Assembly: GCF_964355755.1 (NCBI RefSeq)
Contig: NC_092678.1
Span: forward strand, 9,274,922-9,338,921
DNA: 64,000 nt
Reading direction: 5' to 3'
Source: Antedon mediterranea
Lineage: Eukaryota; Echinodermata; Crinoidea; Comatulida; Antedonidae
Shown: in pieces, positions 44,760-55,595 of the stretch
Layout: each line of letters starts with the position of its first letter
Numbering within the stretch: the first letter of the stretch is position 1
The notes under the pieces: generated by a model
Seen by the model: the letters and a program-made list of their open reading frames with translations, nothing else
What the model was told of the DNA's origin: nothing
The model's database searches: none
Translations under genes and position numbers: made by a program

Positions 44760-46530
44760 AATGTATGGTATCTATTATATATAAATTATGGTTAATTCTG
44801 ACATAGACGAGCACAATGCAAAAACTTTGGTACAAATCTCCGCCTTGGATACCTACGGGTACCTTATCTATTTCAGATGTACCGCGAAACGTAGATTTGA
44901 TAACATTAGTTTTCACATCGACGCTATTGTTCCATATTTCTATGTTAGGAAGATATTATAAAGAGTTTTTTAACAAAATTTATGATTTCAACAGTAGATT
45001 TTCAACTCAATTTCAATTCTTCGCAAGTCAAAGTAATTTCCGGGTTCACCTTGTAACAACCTGGTTTCAACTATTTTCTCTCTTTTATACACAAGGGAGC
45101 AGTTAAAATAATAGCTTTGACCCTAAAGGTAACTGGAAACAGGTAGCAGGACTGGAGCTTAAAGTTGCATAGCCATTTCAGTTTTTTGTTTATTTTAGGA
45201 ACGAACCGCGCGTGTGTGAAGGTACAGTAGTTAAAAAATAAAAATTATACTGCAAATTAATAAAGATCAAATTAAATATACTCCATACAGAATCGGAATA
45301 TATTGTGGGAAATAGTATTATAAAATTACATAGGGAGATTTGATGATAAGACAATTTCTTTAAAATCGAGTGAAATCCCGATAGTTGATTGAGTAAGCTG
45401 GCAGGAATAACTATAGGCTATCTGTGTCCCGTTAGGACCGAGATGTCTGCCCATGTTGCAAGCCGTAATGTCTTCTTTCTTGGGCCCACTCTGTCACGGC
45501 AGTTAGTTTCAAAAGATGTTTAAATTAAATAATGTATTAATAATTATTAGGATGGTATTTATTTGAATAAACGCCTCTCCTCTTACTTTGAATAATAATC
45601 ATTATACTAGTTGTAGTAGAATTCATCGCACTGTTATCTACAATTTACCGAGCATTTGTTATTCTTTTTTACCACTTTTCATATCTATTAGAGGATTTCA
45701 TTTGATTATAAATGTTACCATATTATTAAAACTAACAAAATTAACATATATCCCTCGAATAAAACGTACAAGGAGAACATTTTTATCATTCCGAGAACCA
45801 TCGTCTACACTTCCTAGAGGGGGAGCAAGCGAGTCTATATAAATTGTGGTTAATTCTGACATAGGTGAGCACAATTGAAAAACTTTGGGACAAATCTTTG
45901 CCTTGGTTACCTACTTTATCTATCTCAGATGTACCGTGAAACGGACGTAGATTTGATAACATTAGTTTCCACTATTACGATATTGTTCCATATTTCTATC
46001 TTAGGAAGATATTATAAAGAGTTTTATAACAAAATTTATGATTTCATCGGTAGATTTTTAACTCTACGCATGGTGGAAGTAACTTCCGGGTCCGCAGTAA
46101 GGTGTGACAATCACCTTGCAACTTCCTGAATGGTTGGTTACCATTTTAGTTTTTTGTTTATTGCCGGACCGCGCATGTGAAGGTATAGTAGTACATAAAG
46201 ATTAAATTAAATATATTCATAAAACATAGAAGTATATGTGTGGAATAAGTATATAAAATTACATCGAGAGATATGAGCTTTTGTTTGAAATCGAATGAAA
46301 CCCCGATAGTTTTTTAGTTAGCTGCCAGGACTGTATTGCACTATCTGTGTCCCGTTTGACACTGTGAAAACAGGTTAGTGAGTAGGTTTAGTTTTACGAA
46401 TATCAAGCATTTCAATAGTGGTAACCGACCGAAAACGTCCTGTCAAGAATGTTCTTCTAAAACCTTTTTACCCGAGTCATTATCATTCAGAGATCCATCG
46501 TCTACACTTCCTACATAGTTGATGTAATTA
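44760..46530 (+). repeat. Tandem duplication of an unidentified sequence
   Basis: 44770-45440 and 45837-46370 align in the same orientation: AATTCTGACATAG..GAGCACAAT, TAGATTTGATAACATTAGTT, TTGTTCCATATTTCTAT and TTAGGAAGATATTATAAAGA. A second shared block, CCATCGTCTACACTTCCTA, closes each unit (45799, 46498). Units are about 1.07 and 0.7 kb. Short + strand open frames occur in both (44816-45106, 45875-46129), but their ends differ and no domain is recognised. Confidence 0.7.
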
Positions 46531-46546
46531 ATCCTGTTTTTGAGCT

Positions 46547-46981
46547 TGTGATAATAACTCATGCTAAAGAGGTTATTATCCAGTAACCTTTAGTTACTCC
46601 TCTTACAGTTACACATATCATATGGTACCATGTGGCCTAGAAAAAAAGCCCCAGACAAAGTTAACGGTAATTTTGTCTCAATTTTTGAAAAAGGCTAACT
46701 TATCAAACTACTTGGAATATTGTTGGCCAATCAGAAGTCAGAGTGGGTTTTTTAAATAGTTAAGATGATATGTTTTAAGTTTAGTTTTAGTTTTGGCATG
46801 AAGGTGAACAGACACAGGCCAGCAAGAGCGCCTGTTCATTAAAGAAATATACTTTTACTTTAACTTTACTGCATTTTTGATGTTCATCTTTGTCTGATAA
46901 CTTTAAATATTAAACCGCTCGGACGTTTCTCCTATATGACTATATAAGCAAACCGCTCGGACTCATGCGAAGCCCGTAACA
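46547..46981 (+). repeat. 5' LTR of the deleted copy
   Basis: 435 bp, TGTGATAATAA..CCCGTAACA. Differs from the full copy's LTR by one extra A in the A-run before GCCCCAG and by GTGGGTTTTTT in place of GTGGGGTTTTT. Confidence 0.92.
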
Positions 46982-47043
46982 TGGTGGCAGCGGTGCTGGA
47001 AACGTTTTTAACCCGTTACTATTAACATTAGACGAACTGTGCT

Positions 47044-47226
47044 GTGGTGGACCACTTCACAATTTTTTTTGATGGATTGTTTGACTTGAATTTTGATCTG
47101 AAACAAGACTTTACCAACATTGTGGATGACATTGTTTTCATGCCAGAAACGCTAAGGGAAGGAAAACTTTCTGTCTATATCATCAATGAGTTCCAAGTTA
47201 AAGGTACATTTTTCATTTTGTGGTAA
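47044..47226 (+). CDS. 60-codon leader ORF, second copy
   Basis: Same length, start and end as the ORF at 37982-38164. It differs at codons 7-12 through compensating indels and at two further codons, while the gag segment that follows has no visible difference from the full copy. Confidence 0.4.
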   Translation: MVDHFTIFFDGLFDLNFDLKQDFTNIVDDIVFMPETLREGKLSVYIINEFQVKGTFFILW

Positions 47227-47315
47227 AAGTTTGTGATGCACTATAGTTTAAGTTTTGTTATATATATCTTACTAAGTCTTAAGTCATAGTCATTATATAT
47301 TGTATAAGTACATTA

Positions 47316-47948
47316 ATGCCTAAACATAAGTCAAGTAGGATCTTAAGATCTCAACAAAGTTCCATAATGAATACCGATGAAGCACAAACTTCTCAGGCTG
47401 CTTCTCAAAATAGTACTGTTGTACCAGCTATACCTGAAACCACTCAAAATACTGGTAACGAGACCGACATTCCGGATATGGTACTTGATAAAATTTCTGT
47501 AGAAATTGGGGGTCAAATGATTTTGATGCACATGCATGATTGGTTGGCCTATCAAAAAATCGAAATGGAAAAAGAAAAGTTAGAATTAGAACGGAAAAAG
47601 ATTGAATATGATAGAGAGATTGCAAATAAGACATTAGCACGAGACGAAAATGTTGAAACTATAAGAGCTCAAATACAACGAGAGAGTAATGATGGTCATA
47701 GCACCACAAGTTCATATGCCTCCACAAAAATAGATCGATATAAACAAAAACTAACTAATAATATCGATGCTGACGCTTATTTTACGGCATTCGAAAGTTA
47801 TGCTAAAAGGGAACAATGGGAGGAATCCACTTGGGTTCGACGCATCTCCCAATGCATTGAGGGAAAGGCTCGAGACGCCATGAATACCATCATGGACGAA
47901 AATTTTGATTACGAAACCCTAAAATGTACGATACTGGAAGTGTTTTAA
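47316..47948 (+). pseudogene. Truncated gag of the deleted copy
   Basis: 210 codons identical to residues 1-210 of the full polyprotein, then a TAA stop created at the deletion joint (GTGTTT/TAACTGACC). It keeps the N-terminal coiled-coil-like region and half of the capsid-like region. It loses the SCAN-like segment, protease, integrase and RT. Confidence 0.9.
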
Positions 47949-48314
47949 CTGACCACAAGGCGTTGAAATGGCTTGACAATACCCGCCATTCAAATAATAG
48001 ACTAATGAGATGGTCAATGACTCTACAACAATTTACTTTTGATATACAATACCGCAAAGGTATAACAAACACCAATGCTGACAGTTTGTCACGTCGATGT
48101 TAGTAATTCAGGGAACATACGGAACGGTACATCGCATTATTTTAATTTATAGTTAAGTGAGTACACAAGCTTCATCAGACCAAAATGTGTATGTTATAAG
48201 GATTATCACAAATAATCCCACTTTATATAGTAAAATTAAGTATTAAGATACAAACGAAATGATTCTCACAAAGAATCTATATATATTGTGACCATTATAA
48301 AAATTGTGTAAAAT

Positions 48315-48358
<44 letters not shown>

Positions 48359-49034
48359 ATAACATCTATATTGTCAGTAAAGATTATATTTAGCATCACC
48401 AACTAACAATTGGCCAGAGCACTTCACAATATTGAAGGTTATATGTACTACCAACTTACACTTGGTATTAGACACTTTACTGTATTGTAGTACAGCTTTA
48501 TTATGATATTATATTATTTAAGATGTAGAATTAAGCATAAAGTGCATCTCGAACTGTTGCCATAGAATGTTATGAATGTGACCATTAACCCCATCATCTT
48601 CTTTTATACAAACTTTGAACACTGTGACCTGTTTATGAACTCTTACATTTATGATTGACAGCAGTGCAACAGTGAAATGAGGAGCATTGAAGAAAAACTT
48701 TTATGTAATTAATTTGATTGATATTTTACTTTTGACAGCGTGATTTTTGCAGAACTGCAGAACACTTTATGATTTTGAAGTTAAATTTAACACAGTGGAC
48801 ACCATACCATTGATGAACAATAACTTGAACAATGAACTTTACATTTTTGATGATGTAGCAGTAGAAATTATAAACAATGCATTTTTAATTTTAATACTGC
48901 AAGCTAAACATTTGAAACTACTTTGAACATTTCAGTTTTATATTCTCATATTATATTGGTTTAGTTATTAAGTACTGTAGTTAAGGACATACTATTTTTA
49001 GAAGAGTGACACACTCTTTTATTCAGTAGGGGGG
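47949..49034 (+). other. RNase H remnant and 3' untranslated region of the deleted copy
   Basis: 47949-48103 is the last part of RNase H out of frame with gag, ending at the same TAG as in the full copy. The rest matches 42832-43743 apart from small changes: an extra ACGGA near 48121, a longer A-run, and TTTGATGATG for TTTGAGGATG. Confidence 0.85.
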
Positions 49035-49469
49035 TGTGATAATAACTCATGCTAAAGAGGTTATTATCCAGTAACCTTTAGTTACTCCTCTTACAGTTAC
49101 ACATATCATATGGTACCATGTGGCCTAGAAAAAAAGCCCCAGACAAAGTTAACGGTAATTTTGTCTCAATTTTTGAAAAAGGCTAACTTATCAAACTACT
49201 TGGAATATTGTTGGCCAATCAGAAGTCAGAGTGGGTTTTTTAAATAGTTAAGATGATATGTTTTAAGTTTAGTTTTAGTTTTGGCATGAAGGTGAACAGA
49301 CACAGGCCATCAAGAGCGCCTGTTCATTAAAGAAATATACTTTTACTTTAACTTTACTGCATTTTTGATGTTCATCTTTGTCTGATAACTTTAAATATTA
49401 AACCGCTCGGACGTTTCTCCTATATGACTATATAAGCAAACCGCTCGGACTCATGCGAAGCCCGTAACA
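49035..49469 (+). repeat. 3' LTR of the deleted copy
   Basis: 435 bp. Same as its 5' LTR except CATCAAGAGCG for CAGCAAGAGCG near 49308. Followed by GAGCT. Confidence 0.92.
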
Positions 49470-49819
49470 GAGCTCCAGTTTCTTATCAGGAAAAATGTAA
49501 AAAGTATAGCAATTAACATTCCAGGAAAAGTGCAGGAAGAATCAATTGGACTACATCATTTTAGTGAAGTGGATGTTAGGAAAATAAATACAGTGCAATG
49601 AATTTCTGCTGTAACTTTTACTATTCTCCAAAGTTGTTACATAGATAAATGTGCTTACTTAGTAGTAAATAAAGTATAATATTTATAAAATATATTAAAA
49701 CTAAATATGTGAATTAGGTATTCAAATGATATGTAAACCCATTTTTTAATCCCTACCACAAATAATTGCCGATACATGCTCAATTAATAGATAAATGCTT
49801 ATACAAGTTCTTGTTTATT

Positions 49820-49832
49820 AGGTCAAAGGTCA
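49820..49832. promoter_or_regulatory. Perfect DR1 element
   Basis: AGGTCA-A-AGGTCA, outside both TIR elements but in a similar AT-rich context. It lies 5' of the RTE-like LINE. No evidence of function. Confidence 0.3.
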
Positions 49833-49916
49833 ATAACTTTACATTCTGGTCATTTTCTAACAATTTGAAACCATTTTAAAATTGGTTATTGTTATTGTCC
49901 ATTCCGGAAGTGCTGG

Positions 49917-50837
49917 GTGACGCCGCACTACATAACATCAGGGAAAATAACATCAAATAGTTTTTCCACACTTTATTTGTTTCAAAATATTTATGTGAAG
50001 GTTTTAAGGATGTGTTTGGGAAGGTGTAGAAAGTCTTTAAACACAGGAAGTTTAAATGTTCGCGGTATTAGAAGCGATTTTCAGAAACGAGAACTAGCCA
50101 GCGATGCAGCTAAATACAAGCTTGACATTCTCGGGGTCCAATCGCACCACCTGGCGGGTAGCGATGTCATTCAAATCAGGCCTGACGATAACAAAGGCAG
50201 ATATGATTTCTTCTACACTGGACCCGCAAACAACACAAGACATGGCGTTGGAATTCTAGTTGAGAGCAGTTTTAAAGCAGAATTTAAGGAAATATTGGAG
50301 AGAGCAATTACAGCCCGAATCAACATAGAAAGTAGAGGAGGTAAGCCTGGGTCGAGGCGTAGGCCAAAACCCAGGAATGTACTTTTCGTATGCGCATATG
50401 CACCTACTTTAGAACATAGTGAACAACAACCTTGGGATAGAGATAGGTTCTATGACGAAGTACAAGAAGCATTAAATGAAGCAAAAAACAGAGATATCCT
50501 AATATTAGCTGGAGATATGAATGCAAAAACGGGGGACAGCCATCATGATTACCCACAATGTGTAGGAAGATATGGTAAAGGAAAAACGAACAATAATGGA
50601 ATTCAGCTAGTTGAATGTGCACTAAGAAATAATCTAGTACTAACAAATACCATGTTTAAACATAAGATGTCACATAGGACTACGTGGGAATGCCCGCAGA
50701 GACGCGATCAGCATAACGATCAGAAGAGTGGAGAGATCAGACGCAACCCCTACAGAAACCAGATCGATTACATTCTAGTTAAGAATTCACACATGAAGCT
50801 AGTCACTAACGCAAGAGCATACGAGAACATACACTGA
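49917..50837 (+). pseudogene. LINE APE-type endonuclease
   Basis: 306 codons. The endonuclease domain starts about residue 40 with SLNVRGIRSDFQKRELA and has KLDILGVQ (shorter than the usual QE.H), VFVCAYAP, ILAGDMNAKTG (catalytic Asp/Asn), RTTWECP and QIDYILV, ending before the expected SDH motif. The next frame supplies HTDHRLVKT near 50832-50860, so a single frameshift breaks the domain. It would nick target DNA to start reverse transcription. Confidence 0.85.
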
Positions 50838-50916
50838 TCATAGATTAGTCAAGACAACTTTAACACTACAATGGTATAAATTAAATAGTAACGCTAAGAA
50901 AACCAAACAAATAGAT

Positions 50917-51531
50917 GTGTCAAAACTTCAAGCACAACAAAACAGACAAACATATCAAAGAGAGGTATCGAGATGTATACAATCTGTAAACATCCAGGAC
51001 CTGGAACCACAAGAGAAATGGACCAAATTAACGACAGTCTTTCAGAATGTAGCATTGGAAGTGGTTGGTTACAGGAGAGCAAAGTCTAAATCAAACAATA
51101 AATATATACAAGAGTTATCGAAGAAGCAGAAACAGTTGAGGTGCGACATAAATTCATCAAATGACAAATCTAAGAAAACAAAACTTAGAAAAGAAAGAAA
51201 TCAAATCATAAAGAATATTCATACTGAACTTAATAAAGAAAAAGAAGACACACTAAAAGAAAAGATAGCTGAAATTGAAAAATTCAAAGATGACTCAACA
51301 AGAATGTACCAAGCAGTAAAAATCCTAAAACTTAACGAAAATAAAAGACTTGTGGTAGAAACAGAGTTCGGTATAACAACAAACGAAGAAGAGCAGGTAG
51401 AAATAATTAGCAATTTCTTTGAAAACGTCTATCACAAATCACAAGAAAAACCTATAAACGAAAACATTAAACCTATTGAAATGAAGTCTCCCTTTACAGG
51501 TGATGAAGTTGCCAAAGCAGCGGAATGCTAA
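50917..51531 (+). pseudogene. LINE linker between endonuclease and RT
   Basis: 204 codons, lysine- and glutamate-rich, predicted mostly helical, with RMYQAVKILK and FFENVYH as the usual pre-RT words. It stops at TAA just before SPGSD, the first RT block. A small lesion likely separates it from the RT frame. Confidence 0.75.
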
Positions 51532-51552
51532 AAAATAATAAAAGCCCAGGAA

Positions 51553-52737
51553 GTGACTCAAGTATACTCTGAAATGGTAAAATATGCACCCATAGAAGTT
51601 TTTAACCACATAGCAGAAATATATAACCAAACAGCTAAAACAGGAAACATACCTAAAGAAATCAACGAAGGCATATTGCATCCAATACCGAAACCAGGCA
51701 AGAAAAAAGGTCCACCAAAAAACATCCGACCCATCATCCTACTGTCGGTTCTTAGGAAAATGCTAGCAATATGCTTACTAAATAGGATAAACGACAGATT
51801 AGATGAACATGTCCCTGTAACACAGGCCGCGTATCGCAGAGGACGAAGCACTACCGAACATGTACATACATGCAAAATGTTAGCAGAAAAGGCAATTGCG
51901 TCATCTAACTACGAAATAATATTACTACTACTTGACATGACCAGTGCATTTGACACGGTGCGGAGGAATACTCTATTCGACATACTGACACATATATTAC
52001 AAGATGATGAACTACACATGTTGAAAGTTTTGATAAACAATGTAAAATTAAGCGTTCGAATTGGAAAACAGACAGGAAAATTGTTTACTACTACACTAGG
52101 AGTACCACAAGGTGACTGTATGTCTCCGATACTGTTCACACTATACCTAGCAAAGGCACTCGAATCAGCAAACACAACACCACTACCCCTACAACAGCTT
52201 AATATCCAGATGCAGTATGCAGATGACATTTCATTTATTAGCGACTCAAAAGAACACATAACTAAAATAAAGAAAAATGTAACAGAGAAATTAGCAGAAT
52301 TCAATCTAAAGAGAAACGAAAGTAAAACAGAAGAATACCTAATAGGAAGAAACACCGATAGTAAATGGGAAGAGTGCAAATACCTCGGTAGTAACTTGGA
52401 CACAGAAAAAGACATTAAAAGAAGAAAATCACTAGCAGCTATGGCATATAACAAGCTGAAGCCGTCGCTAGAACACAAAACGATGTCTATAGACGTGAAA
52501 TCCTGTTTGTTTGACGCATACATAGCAAGTATTTTCTTATATAACAGTGAACTCTGGGTACTAAACAAAAAATTACAAGAGAGTATAGATATATATCACA
52601 GGAAAATGTTGCGAAAGATGATAGATATTAAATTAACAGATAGAGTGTGTAACACGAAAATATACGAGATAACAAAACAAGAATGGAGTGAAAGAATTAA
52701 ACGAAGGAGACTAAAATGGTATGGACACATACTGTAA
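51553..52737 (+). pseudogene. LINE reverse transcriptase
   Basis: 394 codons. RT blocks: GILHPIPKPGKKKG, NIRPIILLSVLRKMLA, QAAYRRGRSTTEHV, LLDMTSAFDTVRRNTL, LGVPQGDCMSPILFTLYL, the catalytic MQYADDISFI, and KYLGSNL. The C-terminal AYIASIFLYNSELWVL and RRRLKWYGHIL are typical of RTE-type and related LINEs. An abrupt stop follows GHIL, after which the natural tail continues in another frame. Confidence 0.88.
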
Positions 52738-52978
52738 TTAGATTACCGGATGATACCCCAATCAAACAAACAATGAAGGAAACTAACAGGAAAGTAAAAC
52801 CAAGAAAGAAGACCAAGAAATAACTGGATGAATCAAATAAAGAAAGACTTACAAGGACTAGTAGACACTAACACAATAACGAACCATCCTGCCATAAACA
52901 GAAAAAAATGGAAACAAATTGTGGAAAGCGTAATGTCGGAAGACGGAAAACGTTAGCAACAATTGTTAGAATCTTTTT

Positions 52979-54260
52979 TTGGTTATCCACACTTGGCGGA
53001 TAACCCCTTGATATTGTCAGGATCTTATTCTTTAATTCCACGAATGTTGCAATATGTATCTCTAACTCTTGTAACCTAACATTGTTTAACTTTGTCAGAA
53101 GATTGACTTCTAACTGTAGTGTGCAAGAAACTTCAGAGTCGCGCAGCATAAGTTAAGTGCGATTTATTAAATTGATGGTTGATCATAAATTCTGAACCAC
53201 AACATTTTTTTTAATGAAATTTTACAAAAGTAAACTTCATAATATGGCCGAGCAATTTTTTAGATGATAAAATTAGTGTGCTACGCAAGAAAATATGCGA
53301 ACAGTTTAAAAATGCGCACAATTAATTTCTAATCAATTTTTTGTACATTTCAGGCCATTTTGAGAATTTCAAAATTTGTGGCACATGCAAGTGAAATCGA
53401 ACATAAGTCACACGTGTAGATTTGGAGAAACAGCCAAAAACAATGAAAGACTGAAAAATTACATTTTTTTTATTTTTATAGAAAATGATAGCTGAAACAA
53501 TATTTATTTACATTACCTTGGTGTTTTTCTATTTTGAGACAACTGAATAAATACAATTTAACATTTTGTGTTAATGAGTTCCCCATTTTCTCCTAGATTT
53601 TAATATGTTCTAAATCAAATTTATTTTTATTACGTCATCATACCAAAAAATTATAATAATGTGAGTTCCTTAATTTCATCTATTCAATATATTTTAATCT
53701 GTTATAGCTCATCGGAATGAAAAGTGACCCACATGATTAAAACTTATTATGGAAGCTGTTGAATTGTAGATGAATTCATATAAAAATGTTGTCTATCTGA
53801 TGAAATATGACGTCATATCATATGGCCAGTTGAATTCAAAAAGTCTGATTTTCATCTCTTTTGTAAAAGTTCATCATGTTTAAAAGAGAGCGCAACTCAA
53901 TTTTACGTGCCCAAAAATGTAATTAGATTATTATCTTCTATCATGTTTCATTTGATGACGTCATGTTAAAAATTGTAATAAAAGATGGGTTTTGTAATTT
54001 CTTTTATGCTACACTGTATATATACAATATTCAGTGTATTCCATAAAACTGTTATGCTTTATGACACAAAATAGTTACAGCACTGTAAACATATTTAATT
54101 TGTGTCATAGGATGGCATAATAATTGACGCCATTCATATTTTAACGTATGTGCATGTTGCGTTTTGCACGGATAACCCAAACTCGTCAAAGAAGATGAGT
54201 TCAAATCTAGTTGGTTATCCGCTCTTGGCGGATAACCCCTTGTTATTGTCAGGATAAAGG
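52979..54260 (+). repeat. Repeat block with flanking 45-bp direct repeats
   Basis: TTGGTTATCC..CTTGGCGGATAACCCCTTG at 52978-53020 recurs in direct orientation at 54210-54250 (also ATTGTCAGGAT). Between them lies a copy of the TGACGTCATCA repeat (53300-54010; see 22050-23190 and 24600-25760). The repeats GGTTATCC/GGATAACC are also inverted within each end, so this may be a TIR element whose boundaries I cannot fix. Confidence 0.55.
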
Positions 54261-54752
54261 ACATCTCTAGGTGGTCGAAATTGGTACTCTTGCACATGAA
54301 ATTCATGATAAAATGGCACCTCCCACTAGTCTGGTTGGCATCAGCAAAACGATTGTACTTTTTCTGCCGGTATACAATATCTTTTTCCTTTGTTAGAGGT
54401 GGGAACCATCGATTGTCATACAGTCAATGGTTTTGTTTTGTTTTGCGTTAGTTATTCCCCTACCTTATTGACACATTACTACAGGTGTGATGAAACATTG
54501 ACCTGACTTGCATGTTGATGTAATAATGTGATTCGAATTCCATGAGCTTCTTCTTTTTAGAGAGGGATTATTTCTAGTTTTAGGTTAAGTAATATGAGGC
54601 CTGACATCAGAAAAGCGGCGCATAGTCGCAACTCCAACTTTTAAGATATTTTGCCTAGAAGTTCACAATGTGAAAACAATTGATAAAATTCTGTGTTTTC
54701 TATTATTGTCTTCCTTTTTCAATGAGAAAGATCTTTCAATTATTCATTTTAG
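54261..54752 (+). other. Intron end without recognised features
   Basis: AT-rich DNA up to the CATTTTAG acceptor. The open frame 54670-54870 covers the exon in the wrong frame. Confidence 0.5.
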
Positions 54753-54826
54753 GCAACAAAAAATCCATTTTATTTGCGAGTTGGTAGTGAAATTCTTCAA
54801 AGTATTGAAAAGCATTCAAGAACCAA
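54753..54826 (+). CDS. EDEM1: EDEM1-like exon
   Basis: 74 nt between CATTTTAG and GTAAGT. The real frame reads ATKNPFYLRVGSEILQSIEK then HSRT, which differs from the longest open frame over this DNA. It ends in phase 2 (AA|T) and joins the exon at 55157. Confidence 0.9.
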
Positions 54827-55156
54827 GTAAGTCTGATAACAAGACAGTACTAAAAATCTTGCCCATTTAGCTTGGATATATACACTGCTCTCAGTGTTTG
54901 TCATTTATTCAATGCATTGTCATTATACACTAACATTAGTATTTCAGAGGTCTGTAAAGCCTTATTTTGCTCACCACAAATGTAGTACTTTATACTTTGG
55001 TCTTTGCACAAATCCAAGCACCATCCCTGATGTAACAAATATATAAGTCGGCCATTACCAACTTTTATAAAAGCCTCAGTTAACCTGAACTATAGTTTTG
55101 TTGGTACATTTATTTTATTTATCTTTACTTATTTTTATTTATGTTTATTTTTATAG

Positions 55157-55253
55157 TTGTGGATATGCCACTTTGCACAACGTTGTTGACAAAACACATG
55201 AAGACAGAATGGAAAGTTTCTTTTTAAGTGAAACATGTAAATATCTATTTTTG
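55157..55253 (+). CDS. EDEM1: EDEM1-like exon
   Basis: 97 nt between TTTATAG and GTGAGA. It encodes [12 protein letters not shown] and [18 protein letters not shown], one of the most conserved GH47/EDEM blocks ([15 protein letters not shown]). Confidence 0.93.
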
Positions 55254-55322
55254 GTGAGAAAACCTCTTATAATCATGTACATACCCTATGTTGCTTTTTC
55301 AATGTTTTTTGTTATATAGGCC

Positions 55323-55377
55323 CTGTTCAGACCCATGCGTTTTTGCATACTGTAAGCTAAAAATGTGTCTGAACAGT
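55323..55377. repeat. Small hairpin element
   Basis: CTGTTCAGACCCATGCG..TTTTTGC is mirrored by AAAAATGTGTCTGAACAG, giving a stem of about 18 bp. It resembles ends of short hAT-type MITEs. No target duplication was resolved. Confidence 0.5.
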
Positions 55378-55595
55378 TGGGGATTACCGTATGACGCGTA
55401 GTATAAATGGAAAACGGTTGACAGTACCGTTTTAGCGTTCGATGAGATCTAGACCTACACAGTAAAAAATCTGTGCACTATGGGCAAGTTATTGCAAATT
55501 TGTGTAAAAATATTCCCATTATCTCTGCCAATGGGGTTATATTTTTGTCTGCAAATTTTGTTGTGCGTTTGTGAGCAAGGTAACAGAAAAACTAA

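Larger units (their letters stand above)
46547..49469 (+). mobile_element. Internally deleted second copy of the Gmr1-like element
   Basis: 2,923 bp with LTRs 46547-46981 (435 bp) and 49035-49469. The target duplication is GAGCT (46542-46546, 49470-49474). Gag begins as in the full copy but jumps after codon 210 into the end of RNase H. The lost segment corresponds to about 38885-42675 of the full copy. Both parental sites there read AACTGACC, so the break lies at short homology. The two LTRs share the same small variants relative to the full copy (an extra A, a G-to-T in GTGGG.TTTTT). It can only move with proteins supplied in trans. Confidence 0.93.
49905..52956 (+). mobile_element. RTE-like LINE, lightly damaged
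   Basis: APE endonuclease (49917-50837), a linker (50917-51531) and RT (51553-52737), continuing with WMNQIKKDLQGL and NRKKWKQIVESV to a TAG at 52954. The three frames would be one protein but for a few frameshifts or stops (near 50837, 51531 and 52735). No tail or target duplication was identified. Confidence 0.85.

Noticed and set aside
51909-52568. 219-codon minus-strand ORF
   Set aside because: Antisense shadow of the LINE reverse transcriptase, whose plus frame has all RT motifs.
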